From Paenibacillus senegalensis JC66 (GTDB taxonomy: Bacteria; Bacillota; Bacilli; Paenibacillales; NBRC-103111), in contig NZ_HE610957.1 in NCBI RefSeq assembly GCF_000285515.1, forward strand, positions 1,135,155 to 1,199,154: a stretch of DNA of 64,000 nt. Direction: 5' to 3'. A program made the translations under genes and the position numbers. Position 1 is the stretch's first letter. The number at the start of each line of letters is the position of its first letter. The notes beneath the pieces are model-generated. The model was given only the letters and a program-made list of their open reading frames with translations. It searched no databases and was not told the origin of the DNA. Shown one piece after another: positions 9,047 through 16,841 of the stretch.

Positions 9047-10063
9047 CTAAGCCCCCTTTCCGCTTTCGATAGCTACTGCATGGGCAATACAAGGAATCGA
9101 CTCCCCTTGCTGATATGACAGTGGAGAGAGCAGAGCTCCGGTAGCCACCACTAATATTTTGTTGAATTCGCCATTGATCACCTTTTTAAGCAAGTGGCCG
9201 TAGGTAACGACAGCCGAGCAGCCGCAGCCGCTAGCCCCGGCTTGCACCTGCTGCTTTTCCAAGTCGTAGATCATTAAGCCGCAATCCTTAAACTGGGTTT
9301 GCTGCATAGGTACCTTGTGCTTTTCCAGCAATTCGCATGCGATGGAATAGCCTACCGTGGCCAGGTCGCCGGTAACTATCAGGTCATATTCACCCGGCTG
9401 AATCTGGAAATCCCTCAAGTGTGCCTGAATCGTATCTACAGCTGCCGGGGCCATGGCGGCTCCCATATTGAATGGGTCTTTGATCCCCATGTCCATGACA
9501 CGGCCAATGGTAGCTCGCGACACGACAGGCCCCTTACCGCGCGATGAAATGACAGCCGCCCCTGCTCCCGTTACCGTATACTGGGCAGTAGGAGGTTTTT
9601 GCGAGCCGTATTCAGTCGGATAACGAAACTGTTTCTCCACTGTGCAATTGTGGCTGCAGGTTCCGGCCAATGCATAATGGGCACTACCGCTGTTAACCAG
9701 CATAGCTGCCGTTGCCAAGGTCTCCATAGAGGTAGAACAGGCTCCGAACATCCCTACGTAGGGAACCCCCAATGTCCGGGCAGCAAAGCTGCTGCTAATA
9801 ATTTGGTTCATTAGATCTCCGCCAACATAAAAGTTAAGCGATTCCTTTTGAATTCCGGCGTGCTTAACCGCAAGCTCCGCAGCTTGCTCCATTAATTTGC
9901 GTTCAGACTTTTCCCAGGAATCCTGCTCCAGCGTAAGGTCGCCATGAACGATGTCAAATTCATCTCCGAGCGGACCTTTTCCTTCCTCAGGCCCTACGAC
10001 AGTAGCCGTGCCGAGGATGACGGGTTTCTTCTCAAAAGACCAGCTCTGGTACCCTTTGAGCAT
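9047..10063 (-). CDS. spoVAD: Stage V sporulation protein AD
   Basis: A thiolase-fold protein (338 residues, the usual length) that binds dipicolinic acid on the inner spore membrane side of the SpoVA complex. The thiolase-like pocket is visible as FGACSTSMETLA and GCGCSAVVTYGH. The start is the ATG after GGAGGAGGGCAATAAC; an upstream ATG would sit before that site and inside spoVAC. It begins 1 bp after the spoVAC stop. Confidence 0.96.
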   Translation of the reverse strand: MLKGYQSWSFEKKPVILGTATVVGPEEGKGPLGDEFDIVHGDLTLEQDSWEKSERKLMEQAAELAVKHAGIQKESLNFYVGGDLMNQIISSSFAARTLGVPYVGMFGACSTSMETLATAAMLVNSGSAHYALAGTCSHNCTVEKQFRYPTEYGSQKPPTAQYTVTGAGAAVISSRGKGPVVSRATIGRVMDMGIKDPFNMGAAMAPAAVDTIQAHLRDFQIQPGEYDLIVTGDLATVGYSIACELLEKHKVPMQQTQFKDCGLMIYDLEKQQVQAGASGCGCSAVVTYGHLLKKVINGEFNKILVVATGALLSPLSYQQGESIPCIAHAVAIESGKGA

Positions 10064-10064
10064 G

Positions 10065-10547
10065 TTATTGCCCTCCTCCCTGACCGACAAATAAAATATG
10101 CAAAAGCCCTATGAAAAAAGCGGCCACCGTCCCGTATACAATTACGGATCCAGCCAGCTTAAACATATTTCCGCCTACCCCAAGCACCAGCCCCTCGCTT
10201 CTGTGCTCAATAGCCGCCGAGCTCATGGAGTTGGCAAATCCGGTAACGGGAACCGCGCTGCCTGCTCCAGCCCATTGGGCAAGCTTGTCGTACCAGCCCA
10301 AACTTGTCAAAATGACCGCAATTAGGATAAGCACGGCAACAGTCGGATTCCCTGCGGTTTTCTCGGTAAAGCCGAAATATTTTTGAAACATGAACATGAG
10401 AGCTTGTCCCAATACGCAAATAAGGCCACCTACTAAAAATGCTTTCACGCAGTTGCTCCATACTGGCCGTTTTGGCTCATTTTTTTTGGCCAGTTCCTGG
10501 TACTGCTGCATGGTGGGAGTCACTGTTTTTTTCTGTTTGTTAGCCAT
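10065..10547 (-). CDS. spoVAC: Stage V sporulation protein AC
   Basis: A 160-residue polytopic membrane protein of the SpoVA dipicolinate channel; in Bacillus SpoVAC behaves as a mechanosensitive channel. It carries VGGLICVLGQAL and WAGAGSAVPVTGFANSM, homologous to segments in SpoVAE. It follows the DUF421 gene by about 20 bp and starts with ATG after AGGAGGACAAT. Confidence 0.95.
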   Translation of the reverse strand: MANKQKKTVTPTMQQYQELAKKNEPKRPVWSNCVKAFLVGGLICVLGQALMFMFQKYFGFTEKTAGNPTVAVLILIAVILTSLGWYDKLAQWAGAGSAVPVTGFANSMSSAAIEHRSEGLVLGVGGNMFKLAGSVIVYGTVAAFFIGLLHILFVGQGGGQ

Positions 10548-10568
10548 ATTGTCCTCCTGAAAAAATTA

Positions 10569-11429
10569 TTAACGTTTCAACAAGTACGTAATGCTGTCGA
10601 GCACCCGCTGTATGCTTCCGGCTGCATCAGTGTACATTTCCTTCGCTTCCGCTTGTGTACATTGCAGGGCAAAAAGCTCCAAATCTGCCTGGCATTTTTT
10701 CAACAGAGCATGCAGCAGCTCTTTATTTTGCGGGGTTGGAATTTTCAATTCGTCGCTGTACACATCCACATATAATTGCTTCATATTGTCCACCTGTGCG
10801 AGAAACACATTTTGCTGGGCGACACCCTGCTTTTCCAGCTCGGTATGAAGCCATCCCCGGTTCAGCCCAATTTTAGATAAGGGCTCGTCCAAAATTTCCC
10901 CGTCAATGATTACAGTCTGGGGATTATTTGCTGGTGGTACTTGAATGCCCATATGTTTCGGAGTAAGCGGCTGATGTTCTTCCTTCAGCAGCACGCTCAG
11001 CTCTCCATTTGGCTCCAGCGTAGCGAATTCAACATCAGCCACCCTGAAGATGCTTTTGGTGCGAAGCTGCTCAAGCAGCTCGTCCGCAGTAAACCGTTCT
11101 TTCTTCAAGTTATCTTCAAGAATCTTGCCTTCCTGAATAAGGGCAGTGCTCTGTCCATCCAGCAGACGTCTTAGACGAATGCTTTTCAATGTAAGCAGCT
11201 CCATTCCAAAAGGAAGAGCAAACCACACCAGCAACGAAGCCACCCCGTGAAGGTAATTAGCCTCAAGGTCCGTGGACAAGGTCCCTGCCAAATCCCCTAA
11301 TGCAATACCTGTTATATATTCGAAGAAGGTTAGCTGAGATATTTGTCTTTTGCCTAATATCCGGGTGAGCACAAACAGCATGATTACCGCACCAGTTGCT
11401 CGGATGATGACCCCCCATAGTCCCGGCAC
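10569..11429 (-). CDS. DUF421 (YetF-like) membrane protein with fused C-terminal DUF1657-like tail
   Basis: Three N-terminal membrane segments (about residues 5-85) lead into a DUF421 cytosolic domain (RRLLDGQSTALIQEGKI, then PTVIIDGEILDEPL-like NPQTVIIDGEI). The last 50 residues (LLKKCQADLELFALQCTQ onward) align with the separate DUF1657 protein encoded next door: shared Q-A-x-L-E-x-F-A-L, A-K, D-A and Q-x-V-x-D. YetF-like and DUF1657 genes accompany secondary spoVA operons linked to spore heat resistance in Bacillus. GTG start after AAGGGGGGG. It appears to head the spoVA operon, so it is probably forespore expressed. Confidence 0.85.
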   Translation of the reverse strand: MPGLWGVIIRATGAVIMLFVLTRILGKRQISQLTFFEYITGIALGDLAGTLSTDLEANYLHGVASLLVWFALPFGMELLTLKSIRLRRLLDGQSTALIQEGKILEDNLKKERFTADELLEQLRTKSIFRVADVEFATLEPNGELSVLLKEEHQPLTPKHMGIQVPPANNPQTVIIDGEILDEPLSKIGLNRGWLHTELEKQGVAQQNVFLAQVDNMKQLYVDVYSDELKIPTPQNKELLHALLKKCQADLELFALQCTQAEAKEMYTDAAGSIQRVLDSITYLLKR

Positions 11430-11439
11430 TTGTATAGCC

Positions 11440-11575
11440 CCCCCTTTCCATACAACCTTCCCTCATTATTTGCTAAACGATGATTTGTTATGAATGCTCT
11501 ATTTTGGGTATGAAAAAGAACCGTTCGGCAAATAGTAAGATGGAAATTTAATTCAAAACTGGGAGGTGTTTTGCG
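11440..11575. promoter_or_regulatory. Divergent intergenic region with possible sigma-G-like elements
   Basis: Between the DUF421/spoVA operon and the DUF1657 gene. On the plus strand GTATG is followed after 16-18 bp by CAAATAGTA; on the minus strand TCATA is followed after about 16 bp by CAAATAA. Both resemble the forespore sigma-G pattern (GHATR, CATWHTA) with mismatches. The gene content makes sigma-G likely but the sequence match alone is weak. Confidence 0.3.
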
Positions 11576-11782
11576 ATGACCGTAGCGTCTCAAGTTAAAA
11601 CTTGTTTGGCCTCTTTAAAAAGCGCTCAAGCCAGCTTGGAGCAATTTGCCTTAAGCACCGAAAATCAACAAGCCAAGCAGTTGTTTGAAGATGCTTCCAG
11701 AACGACTCAGCAAGTGGTTGACCAGCTGAGCGTGCGGGTACAGGAGCTGGAAAATGAGGAGCCCCAATATAAAGGCTTCTAA
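11576..11782 (+). CDS. DUF1657 small sporulation-associated protein
   Basis: A 68-residue, probably helical soluble protein (MTVASQVKTCLASLKSAQ...) of the DUF1657 family. These proteins recur beside secondary spoVA operons and are presumed to be spore proteins. It is transcribed divergently from the DUF421-spoVA operon with a good GGGAGG site and is followed by a strong terminator. Its sequence is mirrored in the tail of the DUF421 protein. Confidence 0.85.
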   Translation: MTVASQVKTCLASLKSAQASLEQFALSTENQQAKQLFEDASRTTQQVVDQLSVRVQELENEEPQYKGF

Positions 11783-11822
11783 TCTATATATTCCAATAGC
11801 CTGATAATCAAGCCGCTTACGT

Positions 11823-11870
11823 AAACAGCCGGCAGCAGCTATTCCAAGCTGTGCCGGCTGTTTGCTTTTA
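11823..11870 (+). terminator. Rho-independent terminator after the DUF1657 gene
   Basis: AAACAGCCGGCA pairs perfectly with TGCCGGCTGTTT around a 17-base loop, followed by GCTTTTAA. Confidence 0.8.
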
Positions 11871-11892
11871 AGTCGGGATGCTCCCCTAATGC

Positions 11893-11970
11893 TTAAATGA
11901 ACCAAAAAATAATTAGCGCCAACAGCACAAACAAGACAAGGATCAAGATCGTTTCCCATTCTTTAGTCAT
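11893..11970 (-). CDS. 25-residue single-span membrane peptide
   Basis: An ATG eight bases after AAAGGA opens a frame MTKEWETILILVLFVLLALI plus IFWFI and a TAA stop. The product is one hydrophobic helix with a short charged N-terminus, similar in style to small YjcZ/YjcM-like sporulation membrane peptides, though I recognise no family. It lies between sporulation genes (DUF1657/spoVA and sigK). Codon structure and the ribosome site support translation; function unknown. Confidence 0.55.
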   Translation of the reverse strand: MTKEWETILILVLFVLLALIIFWFI

Positions 11971-12129
11971 TCTGAAATTCCTTTCTTTTTGCAGATAGAT
12001 GTATTTCAGCGCTTTTTCCCTAATCCTCCATACTTCAGAGTATGAATATGCCTAATACTGTGGCAGGGATATATGCCCACCCGTCCTAAATAATGTATAA
12101 TAGAATCAATCGGAAGGGGGAAACATGCA

Positions 12130-13389
12130 ATGACTATTCGCAGTCAGCAAGAATTGGAAGCGTTTGTAAAGGAAACGGTAAACACATGCCCAGTCACAGA
12201 CATACATACTCACCTGTTTGCAGAATCGTTCGGGGAATTGTTGCTTTGGGGTATCGATGAATTATTAACTTATCATTATTTAATTGCTGAAACATTCCGC
12301 TTTCTCCCAGAACTTTCCTACGATAAGTTTTGGAATATGTCTAAGAAAGAACAGGCTGATCTGATCTGGAATACATTATTTATAGAGAATACCCCGTACA
12401 GCGAAGCCTGCCGCGGGGTGGTAACTGTATTGAATCGCCTCGGTCTCGACCTGTCGCAAAGAGATTTGGAACAATACCGGGCTTATTTCCGATCGCAGAA
12501 TACCAAGGACTATATTGATCATATATTTGAGCTCTCCAAGGTGAAGAGCGTTGTGATGACCAACGACCCGCTGGATGATTACGAGCGCGCCTGCTGGATG
12601 GAGGAAGCCCCTCGCGACCCGCGTTTCCTTGCCGCCCTGCGTATTGATCCGCTGCTTAACCAGTGGAGTTCAAGCTGGTCCAAGCTTAAGGATCAGGGCT
12701 ATCCTGTTGAAGAAGAACTGACTTCGCAGACCATCAGTGAAATCAAGCAATTCCTGCACGACTGGATCAAGCGGATGGATCCCTTGTATCTGGCCGTCTC
12801 GCTGCCTGACGATTTTGCCTACCCGGAAGAGTCTGTCCGCAGCCGCTTAATCAACGAGTGCATCCTTCCCGTAACCAGGGAAACCGGACTGCCCTTCGCT
12901 ATGATGATCGGCGTAAAACGGCAGGTAAATCCTTCGCTCAAATCTGCCGGCGACAGCGTAGGCAAAAGCGATATCGGCGCTGTAGAGCGCATTGTTAGTC
13001 AAAACCCGGACAATAAATTTTTAGTTACAATGCTTTCACGGGAGAATCAACATGAGCTCGCTGTCACCGCAAGAAAAAACCGCAATATGCTCGTATTTGG
13101 CTGCTGGTGGTTTTTGAACAACCCCAGCCTGATTGAAGAAATTACCCGAATGCGTCTTGAACTGCTTGGAGGGAGCGTCATTCCCCAGCATTCCGATTGC
13201 CGGATTCTTGACCAGCTGCTCTATAAATGGGATCATTCACGCCAAATTATCGCCAAAGTACTGTGCGACAAATATACGGATTTATTCCAGGCAGGCTGGC
13301 GGTTGGAAGAAGAAGAAATCCGCCAGGATGTCGAAGATCTGCTGGGCGGAACGTTCTGGAAGTTCATCGGACGCCCGGAACCCCAATAA
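12130..13389 (+). CDS. Uronate isomerase-like amidohydrolase
   Basis: A 419-residue TIM-barrel metal-dependent protein. The N-terminal DIHTHLF (H26, H28) and later conserved SVIPQHSDCRILDQL and NKFLVTMLSRENQHELAV segments match the glucuronate isomerase (UxaC) superfamily. It is about 50 residues shorter than classical UxaC and shares no operon with uronate genes, so the substrate is uncertain; it could be a UxaC-like enzyme of other specificity. A perfect TATAAT is at 12096-12101 but no good -35. ATG follows GGAAGGGGG. It stands alone and ends at a terminator. Confidence 0.7.
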   Translation: MTIRSQQELEAFVKETVNTCPVTDIHTHLFAESFGELLLWGIDELLTYHYLIAETFRFLPELSYDKFWNMSKKEQADLIWNTLFIENTPYSEACRGVVTVLNRLGLDLSQRDLEQYRAYFRSQNTKDYIDHIFELSKVKSVVMTNDPLDDYERACWMEEAPRDPRFLAALRIDPLLNQWSSSWSKLKDQGYPVEEELTSQTISEIKQFLHDWIKRMDPLYLAVSLPDDFAYPEESVRSRLINECILPVTRETGLPFAMMIGVKRQVNPSLKSAGDSVGKSDIGAVERIVSQNPDNKFLVTMLSRENQHELAVTARKNRNMLVFGCWWFLNNPSLIEEITRMRLELLGGSVIPQHSDCRILDQLLYKWDHSRQIIAKVLCDKYTDLFQAGWRLEEEEIRQDVEDLLGGTFWKFIGRPEPQ

Positions 13390-13397
13390 GCGCAAAA

Positions 13398-13440
13398 AAC
13401 TGGCCACTCTTTCTGACAGGAAGGAGGGCCGGTTTTTTTT
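13398..13440 (+). terminator. Rho-independent terminator
   Basis: AACTGGCC pairs with GGCCGGTT (one T-G wobble), and the right arm runs into eight T residues. It follows the amidohydrolase stop by about 10 bp. Confidence 0.8.
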
Positions 13441-13627
13441 AATATGTCTTTAATTTCACAGTCTAAACTGCCTATACCGTTCATGAGGAACAGTAACTTT
13501 CTACCATTTCCCTCCTTCAAAACCATCCTCCTGTTCCATCGTGGCGCATGAATCACTTCCACAGCATTCTTCCTATTTCTAGGCCAGGCCAAACGGATTT
13601 CCTTTCCTATTTTCTGTACGTACAGGC

Positions 13628-13655
13628 ACGGTTAGGCAAAGGCCCACATACAATA
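13628..13655 (+). promoter_or_regulatory. Candidate sigma-K/sigma-E type promoter of sigK
   Basis: AC at 13628-13629 and CATACAATA at 13647-13655 are separated by 17 bp and fit the sigma-K pattern AC-N16/17-CATANNNTA exactly. The same -10 also fits sigma-E (CATACANT), but its -35 is poor. It is about 63 bp upstream of the sigK start. Confidence 0.55.
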
Positions 13656-13717
13656 AATTATTCGCTGTTATGAGCTGTCAGGAAGCTGGTTTTGCTAACG
13701 CTTTAGGAGGTGACTGC

Positions 13718-14419
13718 ATGCCGGGCCTGTTTACGGCAATAGCCCTATTCGTCAAAGAATTGATGCTTCTCGTGTCCTATGTCAAAAACAACGCTTTTCC
13801 CCAGCCTCTCGCCGAAGAGGATGAAATGAAGCATCTGCAACAAATGGCCCAAGGAGATCAGCATTCCCGCAATCTACTTATTGAGCACAACCTGCGTCTC
13901 GTCGCCCATATTGTTAAAAAGTTCGACAATACCGGGGAAGATCTGGAAGATCTGATTTCCATAGGAACTATCGGCTTAATCAAAGCCATCGAAAGCTTTT
14001 CTCCTGACAAGGGCACCAAGCTGGCCACTTTTGCGGCCCGCTGTATAGAAAATGAGATTCTCATGCATCTGCGATCATTGAAAAAAACGAGAAAAGACGT
14101 CTCCCTGCACGATCCGATTGGAACGGATAAGGAAGGCAACGAAATCACGCTAATCGATATTCTCGGGACAGAGGCCGATGATGTTGCAGACAAGGTTCAG
14201 CTAAAGATTGAAAAAAGCAAAATCTATCACCATCTCGATATATTAGACGAACGCGAGCAGGAGGTCATCCGCGGCAGGTTCGGCTTGGAGCTGGGCGGGG
14301 ATGAAAGAACTCAGCGAGAAATCGCCAAGGAGCTCGGGATTTCCCGCTCGTATGTGTCGCGAATTGAAAAAAGGGCATTAATGAAGCTGTATCACGAGTT
14401 TTATAAAGTTAAGCGTTGA
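13718..14419 (+). CDS. sigK: Pro-sigma-K, late mother-cell sporulation sigma factor
   Basis: The product directs late mother-cell transcription (coat, cortex, dipicolinate). It begins with a pro-sequence [20 protein letters not shown] followed by YVKNNAFPQ, matching the site where the intramembrane protease SpoIVFB releases mature sigma-K. Region 2 ([34 protein letters not shown]) and region 4 ([20 protein letters not shown]) are intact. The gene is uninterrupted, with no skin-type element splitting it as in B. subtilis 168. AGGAGGTGACTGC directly precedes the ATG. 233 residues. Confidence 0.97.
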   Translation: MPGLFTAIALFVKELMLLVSYVKNNAFPQPLAEEDEMKHLQQMAQGDQHSRNLLIEHNLRLVAHIVKKFDNTGEDLEDLISIGTIGLIKAIESFSPDKGTKLATFAARCIENEILMHLRSLKKTRKDVSLHDPIGTDKEGNEITLIDILGTEADDVADKVQLKIEKSKIYHHLDILDEREQEVIRGRFGLELGGDERTQREIAKELGISRSYVSRIEKRALMKLYHEFYKVKR

Positions 14420-14449
14420 CCGCTGATGCGGTTAAACTGAACATGATAG

Positions 14450-15622
14450 TTAGGAGTGGTAAGCAAGCAGTGTATCCAGCAAAATTTCTGCAGCCTGGGC
14501 TACCTGTTGCAAATCGACCCATTCATCATGGGTATGAGCCTGGTGAATCGAGCCGGGGCCGAATACGACTGCCGGGATGCCAGCAAGCGCTAGCTTGCTG
14601 GCATTTGTTCCATATGGCACACCGAGTATTTGCACCTCCCCGATCCTTCGGGATGCCGCGCTGGTCAGCTGCCGGACAATGGCACTGTCTGCAGGGGTAT
14701 CCAGTGTATAGTCGAGAACGAAAGGATCGTGCACGATAACACTGGCCCGCTCATCCTGCAGCTTCAGAGCGCTCAGTTCATCACGGAGGTCGGCCCATAC
14801 CTGTTCGCTGTTCTCACCCGGAATTGTCCGGCGGTCGATCTTGATGCGGCAGCGGTCCGGAATTGTATTAGGAGCGACGCCGCCGGCAATTTCCGTCACG
14901 CTCAGCGAGCCTGGCCCTACTAGCGGGTGTGGAGAAGCAAGCAGTCGCGGTTTGATGACTTCCTTGAAATAAGTAATAACCTGAACCATCGCTTCAATGG
15001 CGCTGACACCTTCACCCGGCTTGGAGGAATGGGCAGCCACACCGACCGTCTCGATTTCGCACCGGACAACCCCTTTATGCGCAATGACTGCCTGCAATTC
15101 GGTAGGCTCCCCAACAATCGCAGCAGCAAATTTCCCAGAGAGCTGAAGCAGATCGAGTATACCCGTATAATGGACCTCTTCATCCACTGTAGCTGCTAAA
15201 TAAACGGGTACCGGCGGTTTGACGCCATTAAGCACACACCACTCTACAGCGGCCAGCATCGCCGCCAAAGAAGCTTTAGTATCACAGGCTCCGCGTCCGT
15301 AAAGCCGCCCGTCTACGATTGCTGCCGCAAGAGGCTCAATCGTCATATTGGTTGTCTGGACCGTGTCCATATGGGCTTCCAGAAGCAAACCGGGCAAATC
15401 ATTACGTGCCCCCGGGAGCATAGCGATAACATTAGGGCGGTCAGGCTGAACCTCCCGGCGTTCTGTCGCAAGGCCGAGCCTTCGCAAAAAACGTTCGACG
15501 TATTCGGCTATTGCCCGTTCTGGAACGCCGCCCTCAAAGCTTGGATTAACGCTCGGGATCTGAACCAGATCGCGTATGATCTCCGTAGTTCGAGCTTCAT
15601 TGATTCTATTTGCAGTTATCAT
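14450..15622 (-). CDS. M20-family deacylase/peptidase (ArgE/DapE-like)
   Basis: A zinc-dependent amidohydrolase of 390 residues. Metal and catalytic residues are visible: H84/D86 in EAHMDTV, D114 in GRGACDTKASL, E148-E149 in DEEVH, E172 in GEPTE and a C-terminal histidine in QAHTHDEW; a dimerisation lid lies between. The family removes acyl groups from amino acids or cleaves dipeptides. The start is an ATG ten bases after GGGGAG; a longer frame would overlap the upstream gene. It is last in a seven-gene operon and converges on sigK. Probable role: deacylating an imported acyl-amino compound (inference). Confidence 0.85.
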   Translation of the reverse strand: MITANRINEARTTEIIRDLVQIPSVNPSFEGGVPERAIAEYVERFLRRLGLATERREVQPDRPNVIAMLPGARNDLPGLLLEAHMDTVQTTNMTIEPLAAAIVDGRLYGRGACDTKASLAAMLAAVEWCVLNGVKPPVPVYLAATVDEEVHYTGILDLLQLSGKFAAAIVGEPTELQAVIAHKGVVRCEIETVGVAAHSSKPGEGVSAIEAMVQVITYFKEVIKPRLLASPHPLVGPGSLSVTEIAGGVAPNTIPDRCRIKIDRRTIPGENSEQVWADLRDELSALKLQDERASVIVHDPFVLDYTLDTPADSAIVRQLTSAASRRIGEVQILGVPYGTNASKLALAGIPAVVFGPGSIHQAHTHDEWVDLQQVAQAAEILLDTLLAYHS

Positions 15623-15695
15623 TCCAATGGTGCTCCCCTTTCTTTTTAACAGGGCATTACATGCAACCTTCCAGTCAAGTCCGTTCCAAGCCGAA

Positions 15696-16823
15696 TTAAT
15701 AGCTGCAGCCGCGGGCATCCGTCATAATACGGCCGATGATTTCTCCTCCGCGTTTCGCATAAATGAAATCGTTCAAATTCGGAATGACACAGGAATGGTT
15801 CGGAATAATCTCGAGTTGCTCCCCTATCGTCAACTTGATCTTCTCCGGATCATATCGAAGCATTCCATGTTCTTCATTCAATGCGGCAATCTTCACTTCA
15901 GGCATGCCAACGATAATTCCGCAGCCGTCGCTATGATGGGAGCGGTCGCTCGTTAATGCCTTTGTGCCTGCATCAATAGTAGCCATGCCCGGCAGCGGGA
16001 TGCTTACAACAGTCGCCATCACGCGCAGCGCGCAATCCTCCGGCTCCGCAAGCCCCATATCGATCGCAGATACATCGTTATACAAGTAATTCCCGGCACG
16101 CACTTCCGTTACACCTTCCACATGCTCACAAAGCTTGGATGCGGGTGTCGATCCGGAGCTGACCGTCTGTATCTCAATGCCGGCAGCACGCAGATCAGCG
16201 ATTACACTTTTTATCATTCTGGACTCTTCCTTGAGCGCTGCAACTAGAGCACTTTTAGTCTGATTTCTGTAGATGAGTCCAAAGTAAGCCATAATTCCGA
16301 TGATCTCGATCCCCGGAAGCTCACGAATACGGCTTGCGAACTGTACGATATCAGCGCCGGGCTGTCTCCCTCCGCGATGCAGGCCTCCGTCCAGTTCAAT
16401 CAGAACACGTACCGGCTTGCCCGATCTTTCCCCAACAGCTGACAGTCCACAGGCTGCTTCCCAACTGTCAACCGTTACTGTGATGCGGATTCGCCGGTGA
16501 AGACGCTCCAGACGCTGCAGGTTGCCCTCGCCAACAATGGCAAAGGCAACGAGGATATCGTCTATCCCCCCATCAGCGAACACTTCGGCTTCAGACAGCT
16601 TGGCAGCAGTTATGCCTATCGCTCCCGCAGAGAGCTGCCTGCGGGCCATTTCCAGTGATTTATGTGTCTTGATATGCGGCCGATGGCTGATGCCATACTC
16701 AGCCAGCTTCTCCGCCATAGCCGCGATATTCCGCTCCGCTGTCTCCAGGTTCACAAAAGCATATGGCGTGGGCGGATTGGAGTCCATCTGCCGCGGGTGA
16801 TGGAATGGATTAGATTGCATCAT
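15696..16823 (-). CDS. D-threonine aldolase / D-serine dehydratase-like PLP enzyme
   Basis: Alanine-racemase-fold PLP protein of 375 residues. The PLP lysine lies in RPHIKTHKSLEMA (about K52), with SSGSTPAS as a phosphate-binding loop and the C-terminal metal pair H/C in NHSCVIPN, the arrangement of the DSD1/D-threonine aldolase group. Such enzymes split or dehydrate D-beta-hydroxy amino acids. The ATG seven bases after AAAGGAG is chosen over a TTG two codons earlier. It follows the AraC regulator by about 18 bp and precedes the deacylase, pointing to catabolism of a D-amino-acid-containing compound. Confidence 0.85.
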   Translation of the reverse strand: MMQSNPFHHPRQMDSNPPTPYAFVNLETAERNIAAMAEKLAEYGISHRPHIKTHKSLEMARRQLSAGAIGITAAKLSEAEVFADGGIDDILVAFAIVGEGNLQRLERLHRRIRITVTVDSWEAACGLSAVGERSGKPVRVLIELDGGLHRGGRQPGADIVQFASRIRELPGIEIIGIMAYFGLIYRNQTKSALVAALKEESRMIKSVIADLRAAGIEIQTVSSGSTPASKLCEHVEGVTEVRAGNYLYNDVSAIDMGLAEPEDCALRVMATVVSIPLPGMATIDAGTKALTSDRSHHSDGCGIIVGMPEVKIAALNEEHGMLRYDPEKIKLTIGEQLEIIPNHSCVIPNLNDFIYAKRGGEIIGRIMTDARGCSY

Positions 16824-16841
16824 TTTCAAGCTCCTTTCCTG

